NCBI GenBank assembly: GCA_026724425.1
Contig: JAIUCV010000001.1
Coordinates: forward strand, 13,622,556 to 13,686,555
Direction of reading: 5' to 3'
Length of the DNA: 64,000 nucleotides
From: Erythrophleum ivorense
Taxonomy: Eukaryota > Streptophyta > Magnoliopsida > Fabales > Fabaceae
Position numbers and translations under genes: made by a program. The notes under the pieces were generated by a model. It worked only from the letters and a program-made list of their open reading frames with translations. It was not told the origin of the DNA and made no database searches. How positions within the stretch are numbered: position 1 is the first letter of the stretch; each line of letters starts with the position of its first letter. Below are positions 11,818-23,100 of the stretch, in pieces.

Positions 11818-12642
11818 ATAGATGACATTATGGCTCAGACTATATTTTTCACAACAAAAGTAACATGAGTTGTTTGCTCTATGCTCTGCAATCCCTTCCG
11901 GTATAAGCACTTTCTGCAACTTGAAACCTCCTTTAATTTCCCCTTGCTCCTCTTGCTTGTTATAAGATCTCAGAACTTGTGGTAGTATTCTTTGCAACAA
12001 ATGACCATTCTTGATTACCATAAAACTGACTCTCTCTTACTCTAGTTCTCGACACTCCATTAATTCCTTCATTGTTGCTTGAAGAATTGCAATTCAGCTC
12101 TTGTAACTTTCCAATCCTCATGGTATCAAGCAAGGTTCTAGTAGCTTCAGCTTGCATGCAAGATTACCAAAACCGACTTGGTACTCGGTGATGCTCCCTT
12201 ATGTTCCAATTGCCTCGTTTCTTCCATTAAGTCCTCGTACATATAGCCCAACTTATACATAACCCACTTCTTCTTAATAGCTTCTGAATAAGTCTCCCAA
12301 TCATTGCCCTACTGCTATCGGCCCCCTCTGTGATTTCAGTGTTCTCATCATCTGGTTCATCTCTGTCTTTATCCCTTCAGTTGCTTCTTGAATGGTTGAG
12401 ACTCCCTACTCCATTATCGACAATCTTTGGTCCATCAGGTTTGACATTCTTTGCTACACGGATAATCAAACCCATTCCTCCCACTCTCTCATGGAGGCCT
12501 ATGCACATGTTCCTTCATCCATGGGTCCGAGAATCCTAAGATCTAAGATGGACATATGATTGTTGACCAAATGCAACATGCTCTGCTCTAGTGACATCCA
12601 AACTTGATCTTCCATGTCTCGGGAACGAGTGGTGTCGGCCAT
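11818..12642 (-). pseudogene. Gypsy gag remnant
   Basis: The minus frame opens with ATG at 12642, MADTTRSRDMEDQVWMSLEQ, just inside the primer site, as expected for a gag start. After several frame changes it reaches KVLIPEGIAEHRANNSCYFC and CEKYSLSHNV (about 11880-11830), the gypsy zinc-knuckle region in which C-x2-C and a His are still visible. The copia LTR then interrupts it. The protease segment at 4675-5163 was once continuous with it. Internal stops show it is dead. Confidence 0.75.
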
Positions 12643-12656
12643 GGTCAGTGAACTAT

Positions 12657-12670
12657 TAGCTCTTATACCA
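12657..12670 (-). other. Primer binding site of the gypsy element
   Basis: The minus strand reads TGGTATAAGAGCTA one base after the LTR end CCAAACA, close to the tRNA-Met complement TGGTATCAGAGC. Confidence 0.75.
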
Positions 12671-12671
12671 T

Positions 12672-12893
12672 TGTTTGGAGAAAAGAGAAAAAAAAGATAG
12701 AAAAATAGGAAAAGAGAGAGAGAATTGATAATTCAGAACTCATCATTCATCATAACTGCCTTCCTTCCTTTTCTACATGGCTATATAAGAGTTACTTAGA
12801 GCTCTGACTAACCAACTCCCTTGATAACTATTTTGTTATTAACTACTAGTGACAGATTTAACTACTTCTCCTACGCTCTTAATACACCTAACA
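12672..12893 (-). repeat. 5' LTR of the gypsy element
   Basis: 222 bases, TGTTTGG...CCTAACA, partner of 4364-4555. It is followed by aatta, the likely decayed target duplication. Confidence 0.85.
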
Positions 12894-13530
12894 AATTACC
12901 TCAAGAAGTTGGAGATTAGATGTATAGGTAGCTCCCCAAAACACTCAAAGACTCTCGAGCTTTGAATTTTGCAAATTTCCCAACTTTGGAAGCAACCCAT
13001 GTCCACCCCAAAGGATAAGAGCAACAGGTGGCCCATAACCACCATTAGAGATAGAAGATGGAAGGTAATAAAAGGAAGAAGAGAGAAGAAAGATAAAAAT
13101 GAAGAGGGGAAAAGAGGAGAGCTCACTACCATTTCTGTCATGTGTCCGATCTCCTCCACCACGAGCTTCATGCGGAGTTAAAAAGGGAAGGCTCCAACGG
13201 CAGCAATGGCGAATGCTGGTGGCGCGGCAACACTGTGGGTGGCAAGGAAGGTGAAGGCACAATGATGAGAAGCAAAGATGCAAACCGAAGCTTAAAGAGG
13301 AATGGGGGGCAGGAGTTTCAAGAGGAAGGAGGAAATAGATAGAAAAGAAAAAAAGCAGAAAGGAGAAGAAAAGGGGGGGAGGGGGGAAGAAAGAACGAGG
13401 AAAAGGTGGGTGGGTATAGATTTTTTTCCTATCAGCATCAAAATGAAATGCAAGAGTAAGTGTTTTGATGAGCAAAAAGTGAAGGAGAAATCCCCGGGCA
13501 TTGATGTTCATTATAGGTTACTTTGAGACT
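12894..13530. other. Purine-rich non-coding stretch with G runs
   Basis: The plus strand is strongly purine-rich at 13040-13125 and 13290-13415, including two adjacent runs of seven and six G around 13373-13386. The open frames here (12945-13511 minus and others) are low-complexity by-products of that bias. The opening cctcaagaagttggagatta resembles the 5' portion of the large LTR family, so it may be an LTR remnant split by the gypsy insertion. Confidence 0.4.
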
Positions 13531-16500
13531 CTAAGAAACAAAAGGTTCTTGTTAAATGTGATGCAAATACCAAAATAACTTTTTAAGATACCTTTTTAAG
13601 CCCAAAAGAATTTTGAGACTTAGTTTAACTTTATTTGTTATCTAAGGACAATTTGCGTAGTACTATTGAGCATTATTTCATAATACTCTCTTTACATCTC
13701 TTAAACCCATCCAAAATTTCTATTTTAAATCCTTCCAACTCACTTACTTGTTTTCATGTTTCCTACATTCTTGATAAATTTGTGAACTAAGAATACTCTA
13801 TTCCCTTAAATAGAAATTATTATTGTTGTTGTTATTATTATTATTTAGTCATCACATAAAACTCCTTAAATTATAAAACGATGGCCCTTGAAACTATACA
13901 CCTTGAATGCCCATATTCCTAACTTAAAAAACAAACTACAAAATTTTAACTTAAAAAAAACCTAAAAAATAAACAATAATTCCGAAATTCAAACACTTGA
14001 GCATAAATTACAAATCCTAAATCCTAAAAATTTTACCTATAACTTATAAACTTTAAATCACAAGTCACTAAACCTATAATTACAAAGCCCTAAATAAAAA
14101 ACCCTAACTCATATATATCAAACAACCTTAAACCCTATACACTAAACTAAACCCCAAAACCTTAATAGAAAAAAAACATTTTATTTCAACTGTTTTTATT
14201 TGTTTGGGTTTAAGATACTAAAGAAGATGTATAAAAGAAAGAGACATCGTGAAGTCCCTATAACATGGTTTTTATTAATTAGAAAATATCAATCTTAGGA
14301 GGGTTGAGTGGTGTTTTTATTTTGATTACAACTCATTTGAATATAGAGAGCGAGAGGGGGTGGACATTATTTGGGCAAAGCAAAATTGAATATGTGATAC
14401 TTAAGGTTTGGAAAGGATCCAACACTAAACTAATCCTAGTTCTAGAAGTTGAATATGTGAGAGAAAGCATTGAAGGGAGAAAAAAAAGAGAGATTTGTTT
14501 GTGAACATGGAATCCCACTCAACAACTCTCCATTGTAAAATTCAATAAATATCATAAATCTCTATTATAAAATGTTAAAACTCTAATTTAGATTTAAAAA
14601 AAAAAAAGATCAAAAGCCAATTTTTGTCTAATTTAATATTAAACTAATCAATTTTTATTGATTTTTATAGTTTTTGATTGATTCAGTTAATTTTTAATCG
14701 ATTTTTTGTTCAACCAATTTTTAAGTCCAACTAAACTAAAATCAAGACTAGTTCACGAATTTTTCAATCTAATTAATTGGTTCAATTCAATTTTCTGTAA
14801 TATAGTTTATATTAAATCGATCAATTTTTTATTTTGTTAAAAATATTTTTAAAAAATTAAATTGAGATAATTAATTTTTAAATAAATAATTAAAAGAAGA
14901 GTAATTTTCAAAATTTATATTATTAATTTAATAAAAGATTAAATATACACATGGCTGAATGATACAAATACACATGAATAAGCAAAAGTTAAATGTTTAA
15001 AATTTTCTTCTTGCTCTCATACTTCACAACCTTAATTGAAAAAATGAGATTAATTATTATTATGTTAGCATTAGATATTAAAAGTATTAACTATTTTTTA
15101 TTTATAATATATTCATCGTCAAAATTTTAGAGATTTATATTTGCAAGAGACTGTAATAAGATTTTTAATTTCTTTTCTTATTTAAACTTGTAACAAATTT
15201 TGTGATAAAGGTCGTTGTTTGGTAGAAATGAGAGAAAGTGTATTTTAAAAAATGCATATTTAAATTATTTAAATTATTTGAATTTTAAAGTTAAAATATA
15301 TAATTCAATTGCTAAAAATTACTAACTCAATACTAGTTAATTTTTCATCAATAAAAAATAGAATAAAAAATGAGGCAAATGTACATGCTCTTAGATTAAA
15401 AAGTAATGGGTCAAAAATTGTAAGGTTTGAATTGCATATTTCTAAAATTCAAGAACTGAATAATTGAAATGTTTATCTTACAAGGACCAAATAATATAGT
15501 TCTTCTAAAAAAAATACATTTTTAAAAAATATTATATATAGATATTCAATTCCGTTTTTGTGAGGATTTTCGTGGAATTGACTTGTACCATGCTTGGAAT
15601 GGAGAGAAATTCTCTTCTATAGAAATGGAAATGGGAGTAAGTTTTCTCTACAAGAAAATCGGAATAGGAAGACCTTGCTATATTAAAATGGCTAGAAATC
15701 TTTATTTAATTCAATTATTTGTGTCTCTGTCAAAATTAGTATTTATATTTTTATTTTATGTGTGTGTATATATATATATGAATTTAATATGTCTTAATTT
15801 TTATAAAATTCTACCTTATTTTTATTAAAGTTTATAAACAAAGTCATACGAAAATCTCTATAATTAGTCCCCCAATTCTCCAAAGAAATTTAAATTAGAA
15901 GATTTATCTTCCTAGTGAAAAATGAGGTTAGAAACAGGAAGATTAAAGAGTGGCAAGGACAGAAAGCAGGGATGGCCCTTGACTTCACTTTGTCCCATTC
16001 TCATTTATAACCATATAGAGTTAAATAGTGATTTGATAATCAATACTTTAAAAATATGCCAAAATTATCTTTCTTTCTTTAAAAAAAATCACCCATTCTT
16101 GTTTAAAATCTTTAATTTCCTTTATTATTTTTTTGTTAATGTATTCGTTGCCATTTATTCTCATATTTAACTTTCTCAAAGCAACGTATTCCTTGTCATT
16201 TTCTCAGATTTAACTTTCTCCATAAAACTTGGTGTGCCAAATATCCTTTCTTTGATTCTTTGGTCTACACCTCCAAAATACATAAAAGGCCCCACACCCA
16301 AAGTACTGCATAAGAATTCAATTCAAGTGACCTTTCTGTTGTGTATAATTATGTATTTTATAGGATAAAAAGACAGACTAAATTTGACGGTCAATCAATG
16401 AATTAGCCATAGAAATATCTAATTGACTCTTAAAATTAGTTTGCCAAAAAATTGGTCAAATATCAAGATTTTTTTTGGAGAATTTTTTCTTCACCAACAA

Positions 16501-16813
16501 ATCAAGAAAAATAAAGGCCAAGTAAAATAAAAATCAAGAAAAATAAAGAGCCATAAAAGAACCATTAATACCAATATCTATTAGTAGTAATGTATCTACA
16601 TATATTTTTAATATATAAAATTATTTATTATATTATAATTTTAATATAAAATAAAAATATATATTTAATTACCATCATCACAGTTAAATCTTACATTGCT
16701 TCTTCCATGGTTATCAAACTGATAAATTTTCTTATGTACAGGGAAGCCTAGATAGAAGTCGCGGGATCTACTAGTTAACGAATTGGCATGGTAATGTAAA
16801 AAGGCTTTCCTAA
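13531..16813. other. AT-rich intergenic stretch, no gene seen
   Basis: Contains a TTA/TTG microsatellite (13816-13846), degenerate telomere-like repeats (13920-14165) and a short TA run near 15768. The open frames at 14304-14518, 15583-15828 and 15922-16170 match no family I recognise and have the composition of the surroundings. Confidence 0.6.
13920..14165. repeat. Degenerate AAACCCTA-like repeats
   Basis: Scattered units such as atcctaaatccta, agccctaaat, aaaccctaact, cttaaaccctat and actaaacccc recall the plant telomere repeat on one strand. They are too diverged to be a true telomeric tract and may be chance in AC-rich DNA. Confidence 0.3.
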
Positions 16814-17361
16814 TGCCACAAGGAGAGAGCAGTCAATAAATGGATGAGAAAATCAGAGTTTTGCCTGCACCTGTTGGTGATTCACCCACTTCATGCAAAC
16901 TTTTTGACATCATTCAAAATCTCTATATACCTGTCATTGTTAGCGACAACATTGAGCTCCCATTTGAAGGTATGGTGGACTATTCAGAATTCTCAATTTT
17001 TGTGGGAGTTAGTGATGCCCTGAGACCAAGCTGGCTTGTAGGTCATCATCTTAAAAGCTTTTCAAAACAGCAGAAAGATAGGTTCCGGCAAAATATGGCT
17101 CTGTTACAGACAATGGTTAAGTTTGATGATTGTCATGCAGGTGGTATAGGACCAATACCTTTAGATAGTGCTGTGAACTATATATGGTGGAAAGTTCATC
17201 AAAAATTGCCCATGATTAAAGAAGCCACTGATCGAGAGAAAATACAACAGCATTGTGTTTCAGTTCCTTGTAAGAATGAGAAAGAGGAGGGATCAAACGA
17301 GACTTATCTAAAGGACTGCTGCTCACTGTTTATCTCCTATAAGATGCTTTGTAATGCATAA
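16814..17361 (+). pseudogene. GT47 exostosin-family glycosyltransferase, 3' fragment
   Basis: The frame from 16840 encodes GDSPTSCKLFD, IPVIVSDNIELPFEGMVDYS, EFSIFV and, near the end, GGIGPIPLDSAVNYIW and VHQKLPMIKEA. These are C-terminal signatures of plant exostosin-domain GT47 enzymes (type II Golgi enzymes of wall polysaccharide synthesis, ARAD-like subgroup). The frame before 16870 reads MRKSEFCLH in a different phase, so one base has been lost between CLH and the expected P-[A/V]-G-D. The usual cysteine-rich end is replaced by an unrelated tail. Only about 170 of a typical 400 or more residues remain, there is no signal anchor, and no upstream exons are seen. A pseudogene or relic of a partial duplication is the best reading. 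Confidence 0.75.
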
Positions 17362-17699
17362 CCTCCTACAAGGTATTTGGGCTTGTTTTTTCATGTTCCA
17401 ATTATAACTAAGTATTTAACAACCACATCAGCTCTTAATTAGACCACATAATTATTTTTGTTGATGAACGTACCATGAAAGCTTTATTACAGATAAAAAA
17501 CACTTTAAGGTACTGAAACGAGAAAGTCAAAATTTAGAAGACTAAATTGAAAATAATTTATCTTTTGAGAACCAAAATCACTCTTAAATCGATCACTATA
17601 TCATAGTCCCAAAGTAACTTTTTGGTAATACTTTTCAAGTACAGAGGAGGCATCAAATCAAGTTCCTCTATGCAGAAACAGAAAGTGTTGTCTCAAGTT
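17362..17699. other. Short intergenic gap
   Basis: No coding sequence seen. It would hold the 3' UTR of the DMP gene on the minus strand. Confidence 0.6.
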
Positions 17700-18344
17700 T
17701 TAACGTCTAGAGTACAAGGGATCCCTCTGCAACAAGAACGGATAACCAATCCCTCTCCTCTTAGAAGGAAACACCACAAACAAAACACTCACTACAAAAC
17801 CCACCACAAGAGGAAGTGTATTGGTCATCTTTCGAGGAATTCCAGGGTGATAGCATTTCACAACATCATGATGCAATCCTGCAAAAGTAAGAAAAGAAAC
17901 CAAGGAAAGTGAAGCATGGAAGAGATCACCCCATCTCAGCCGGTAATCTGAGGGCTCACATGGCTTCTTCCTTCCTCCACTGAAAGTCCATATCCCTCTG
18001 AATGTTGCCACCCCATAACACAGCCTTCCCGTGGCTGTTCTGAAGCTATCAGTAAAGGTGAAGAACACACAAGACACTGCCAATATGGCCAGAAACACAC
18101 CCATCAACCACCGATTCAGCACGCTGCATTCGCCATCATTGGTCAGGATAGGCGCGAAAATGATGAAAGCGAGGATGGTGGCTGTGGGTAACAGAACGTT
18201 GAGCCTGGCTGTACCACTTAATATTGCATTGATGATGTAGAAGTAATAAGATTCGTCGATGTCATAATCATCAATGTCATAGTAATCATCTTCACTCTGT
18301 TCAGGGTTGACAAGTAAGCCTTGGCTTCTTGAGTTGTTGTTCAT
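17700..18344 (-). CDS. DUF679 domain membrane protein (DMP family)
   Basis: A single-exon gene of 214 residues if started at MNNNSRSQ (18344). An upstream in-frame MMDIS start (18431) is possible; the earliest Met (18533) is unlikely. The N-terminus is acidic (EDDYYDIDDYDIDESYY, residues 18-34). Four hydrophobic segments follow: about 48-67 (LLPTATILAFIIFAPIL), 79-97 (LMGVFLAILAVSCVFFTF), 148-165 and 185-203. The FTDSFRTATG and YGVATFRG motifs, the D-L-F-H-A segment and the terminal FPSKRRGIGYP are DUF679 hallmarks. Members sit in the tonoplast, ER or plasma membrane; some act in senescence or in gamete fusion. This copy has no clear link to the DMP8/9 subgroup. The length is normal and the frame intact, with the FAB1 gene upstream on the same strand. 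Confidence 0.9.
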   Translation of the reverse strand: MNNNSRSQGLLVNPEQSEDDYYDIDDYDIDESYYFYIINAILSGTARLNVLLPTATILAFIIFAPILTNDGECSVLNRWLMGVFLAILAVSCVFFTFTDSFRTATGRLCYGVATFRGIWTFSGGRKKPCEPSDYRLRWGDLFHASLSLVSFLTFAGLHHDVVKCYHPGIPRKMTNTLPLVVGFVVSVLFVVFPSKRRGIGYPFLLQRDPLYSRR

Positions 18345-20144
18345 CTCCAAAATGAAAGGAGGTTGGAGAATGTTTGGAAGAGGAAGCTTATGATGATTTA
18401 AGGGCATGTGGAATAGGGATATGTCCATCATAGAAGTAAAGGGAACACATTTTTTTTCTTTTAATTTATTTTGGTTCCTTCCTTTGTAATGAGAATTCAT
18501 ACAGGAGTGTTTCTTTCTCAAGCAATAAGGCATTTTACTTGCTTTTCACTCGGGAAATGTTTATGCTTTTCCATGTTTCCAGAAGAAACCCTCTATTTAA
18601 CAAGCTTTAAAGGAATCTTCACCGTTGTAGTTAATTCTGATCGGAGAATGAAATAAAAAACCGAGGTTAAGCTTAAATCAAGCCTTTCAGCTTGTGAATA
18701 ATGCCAAACAAGTTGGAAACACTTCAGTTAGAAGTCATGCATTTATGCAGAAATGCTCTGTTGCGCGGCACATGTTTAAAAAAACCAAAACAAAATGGAA
18801 CAGCTTCCCTTATGCTGTACCCCCTGCATGGTAGAAGATCGGGGTTCCATACATTTAATTGTGTAATATATCATATATTATATATTAAAATTAATCAATT
18901 ATTATTTTTATATATTAATGATGTCATGCAAAGTAACCAATAAAATTGATTGACCTATGATCAGACAGCCTCCTTGAGTCAATGTCCAGACAGCATTTAA
19001 AACATTAGTTCATACCCAAAAAAAAAAAAAAGCACTCAAAATTCAGGTATTCAGCCTTCTATGGGCATGAGAGAAAAATTCGTGCAATATTCTTTTTGAA
19101 CACAGTCATCAGGGATGAGCGAAAAATCCTATGGAATGGTGTTATGTGTACACTCATTCTGTATGAAAACCATCACTCCTTTCTAAAAGCATCAAGAACT
19201 TTGAAACTTCTTTTTTCTGGGTCACTTTTTGAAACTAAATCCAAAATGATAGAATCCCAATACTAACATGTTGGTTTGATAGAAGTTTAATATGCACAAG
19301 GAAAAAGAGCGTAGTTAACCCAGAATTAAGAAAGGAAAAAAATAGCATTTTCAATTAGAATGGAATTCTGGTAGAGAGAGTAAAATTAAATTATGCACAT
19401 GAACTATTGAAAGTAGAAACTTCAACTAGGATATCCCTATTCCCCAGTGAATTTTCATCGAAAGTAATAATAAACTGTGAAAGAGATACAATTCCTTCAT
19501 TAGATAAATCTACTTTAAAGCTTAAAAAATCCCTTTACTGGTTTATAACTGATCCGAAGCCCCTCGTCTCCCAATCTTACATTCGTTGCTACCAATGCCC
19601 AACTGGGTAGAATTAATAAATCAATTAAATCATTCTAATAATAATAAAATGCCTATATTATAAGCCAATGCTGTGGCATGAACACTTCGAAATATGTGTA
19701 AAATGATTTTTTGTTATTATACATACACATTTCAGAAGAATCCAGCTATAAAGAGTCTCGACATCTTAAAAAGTCGAATTCTTTACAGCAATATCCTATA
19801 TCATATGAGATCATCCCATTTAAAACATGTACATAAATTACATAAATAAAATAGCAGGGGAAAAGGAGCTAGCAACTGTACTTTAATTGATTCCTAGTAA
19901 ATCTTTACACTTTCCCAAGGCTATACACAAGTCATACTCATCTCATGCTGGACAGGATGGAACAGTGAAATGACACCATCCCCAGAACTTCGCTAAAAAT
20001 CGCAAAAAAACAGGGCTAGGGTATGTAAACAATAATGGCTGTCTATGTACAATATTAAAACTAGTTTCAACAGTGCAGAAATTCCCAATTTAGATAAAAA
20101 TATTGAGAAATCAGATATGAAGACTTTGACTAGGAAACCATTTA
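18345..20144. other. Intergenic: DMP promoter side and FAB1 3' side
   Basis: No gene recognised. On the minus strand it runs from the FAB1 stop (20145) to the DMP start, so it holds the FAB1 3' UTR and the DMP promoter. Open frames at 18701-18943 and 19407-19610 have no recognisable content. Confidence 0.6.
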
Positions 20145-23100
20145 TCACCCCTCTCTGTCTTGTTGGGTAGAATCATCTCCCCCAGAGCCACAAAGTTTGC
20201 AAGGATCAGTGAATTTCTTATTGCACCAGTGATCTGGAACACTCAAGAAATGCGTAGACATGAATTTTCTGAATCTCTTCTTGTATTCTTTGGGAGAGAT
20301 TACAGTCGGCAACACATTCCTGGGTACAACAAGTGAAGACTTCATCCAAGTCTCGAGATGCTTGTCCCAGGTATACTGCCTGAGATAATCAATGATCCCG
20401 CAAACAAGCTCGCGCCTCTGTGAATCTACTCCAACAAGTAAGGAATAATCCATCACATTGATTGACTGCACATTAAGGAAACAATGAAATATTAGAAACA
20501 AACAAATCATAAGGCACACATAAACGTGTGATCACCAATATGCTCAAAATCTACCTCACAAAAATAGAGGGACCATGCACCAGTGATGGACAAAGGGTAA
20601 GAAAATGGGAGAAATGGAGGGCGGAAAATTGGCCATGAATAAAGATATGGGTCAACTTTAAACACTGCCAATTTTCAATAAGCAAAGGTAATATTTATGA
20701 ATTCAGTTCAAAGAGGTACAAGCTAATAGGTAAAAACGATTAAATATCATATTTCATTGAAAAAAGTTGGGGTCCAAGATACTATAATAATTTGAATGCT
20801 AACTTACATTTAGAAAAGTTGTGTCATTCCAAACAGCACGATGAAGAAGACGTTTTTCTTTATTGCTAACGTATAATGGAGAAGAGTTCATGTCATTAAC
20901 AAAGTTCTGATCCAGAAGAACATCTCCGGCAGCATCACCCGCAGAATTGAACCGAGCATAAAGTGCACCTTTAAGATCATACTGCCGAGTAATATTTCGA
21001 TTGTAGGCAAGATTTTCCATCACCATGAGGTCATGTCTAAACTCTTTCCCACTTTTGGTGTGTCTTTTAGTTACCTGAATAAGGCATGAAATGCTGAGAT
21101 CCAGGGAGAAAGAAAATAAACGGGAGAAAACTTTAGTCTAGTAAAAGAGAAGTACAAAACAGTATACAAACCTGATATATCCCCAAAATTTTTGCAAGAC
21201 ATGTTTGATTCCCAGATTCAAATGACTCCTTCATGTATTTGAAATACAAAGGGGCAAACATCATAAAAGAATCAAGTTCTGTCTTCTTGATTTCCTTTAT
21301 GATGAACCTATCATCAAGTGTCTTAGCAAAAAACGACTTGCTTTTTCCACCTTTAGCATCCCAATTCCTACAACGGCTTAGAGAAGCAATATAGTCAAGC
21401 TCAGATGGACAACACCAATTTCGAAGTTCACGGAATTGATTAACATATTGACAAATCACGGAATATTTGTCCCTTCCAAGTGATTTTGCATATCCCATAG
21501 GTATCTCTATGGCATGGTTTTCTGATGCACGAAAGGCTCGTGACTCTTCTGAAGAAGTGCTTCCTGTAGAATGCACAGAATCGGAATCTGTTAAACTACT
21601 TGTATGTGGAGATGTTATATCAGTCAGGCCTTCTGAAATCTCAGTTGTTTTTGAAGGTATTCCACTTTCTCTCCTATAATCCTCACTGTCAACTTCGGTG
21701 ACCACAGATGAATCTTTCAGCAAGGCCAGTGCACAAGCAATTATGCTTGAGAGTTCACCCTCATAGTCAGATACAACATGATCATCTGTCCTCAGAGGGA
21801 TGTGCAACCTTGTACCTTCCTCAGCAATCAGCTGATCGGCTGTAGGTAGGTATTCTGTAATAGTGCTGCTAACAGATTGAAATTTAGGCAAGCATTTTTT
21901 CTGGAGGTCCCTTATGCTTATTTGTCGAATATCAGCAAAAGGCTTCCAGAACCAGTCATTTGAATTCAGCAAGTTGGAACTTGGTGAATGCAGTGATGCA
22001 CTTTTGTTCAATACCTTTAAATCAGAAATTGGGCTATTAATATCTCTAAAAACTGTAAGGCTTTCATATGCCCGAAGATGATTCGGCATAAAATCCTTTG
22101 CCTGGAGATTACCATCTGCTGAAGGACAATTAGTGAAGAGATCCAACCTCAAATTCAACTCTTGGTTAGAAGATCTTCCCAAGTTCGTATTACCCATAAT
22201 CGGCTTCTCAAAATTCCTTGGGACATCAGGAGTATCAGAAGGATCATCCTGTACATTACCCTCTACAAGAGGTCCTTTTATTGGAATTTCCTTTGTCGGG
22301 AGTTCATTTACTTCCATAGATGTGTATGACATAACTTTCACATTGGCACTCCTATTTATAGACACAGTTTCTCCACTAACAGTGCTCTCCAACTTTGAAT
22401 TATAACTATGTTCTTGCTTAACTTTCTCAGCTACACCACAGTCAACTCTTAATACATCAGGTGAGAATAATGAGTGCAAGCGTTGGTCCCACACACAAGA
22501 TTCAATCAGAAGATCCCACATCACTCGATTTAGACTGAGAAGTTTGTGGGCCGCCTGGTCAGGATTCCCACTCTTAGCAACAGCATTCTTGATGTTAACC
22601 TGTTATAATGACACAGCCAGACACAGGAATAGTACATAAATATTTAACCAAAGCTGCAAAATGAAAAGCTTTGATTAAGAAAACTAAAATTTCAAGAGAA
22701 CAAAATCCAATGCTGAAGTATCACTTCCATGGGCACAATCATGTAGGTAATGAATATCCTAAACTTCAGAAATGGAAATACATAGCAGTTCCTCTATCAA
22801 ATATTGTGTGTCATCTTGATTCCATGCATCAGTGGTTTTCACAATATTGTTTATGTATATGTGTAGCACCAAAACTATTAAGAGAGTTGGTGCATATCAT
22901 AGTTGACAAATCAACATGTGAATGAATCAAAAATGTAAACTAGAGTACAAAAAATATTTAGGGATGGCTACTTTGAATTGCAACACCCAAATTCGGATAA
23001 CTAAACATGAGAAGTTTATGGTACATATTTACGACACATCACACAAGTAAATGTCAAAACCATTTACCAACAGAAAGCTAACCTCAAACTCGTCTCTTTC

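Larger units (their letters stand above)
4364..12893 (-). mobile_element. Ty3/gypsy LTR retrotransposon, defective, with a nested copia element
   Basis: Two related LTRs (4364-4555 and 12672-12893) both begin TGTT[A/T]GG and end CCTAACA. A tRNA-Met-like primer site lies inside the right LTR and a polypurine tract inside the left LTR, so the element reads on the minus strand. Flanks are gatta (4359-4363) and aatta (12894-12898), a 4/5 match that fits a decayed 5-bp target duplication. The coding remains are gag (right) and the gypsy protease region (left). Reverse transcriptase, RNase H and integrase are absent, because the protease region runs into the left LTR within about 120 bases. A Ty1/copia element (5164-11817) has split gag from protease. 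Confidence 0.85.

Noticed and set aside
12945..13511. 188-codon minus-strand open frame with a Pro/Phe/Ser-rich product
   Set aside because: It is the complement of a purine-rich low-complexity tract, has no domain, and overlaps other equally open frames.
18345..18533. N-terminal extension of the DMP protein to the first Met at 18533
   Set aside because: The extension is Lys/His-rich and unlike DMP N-termini; the acidic MNNN start gives the usual length.
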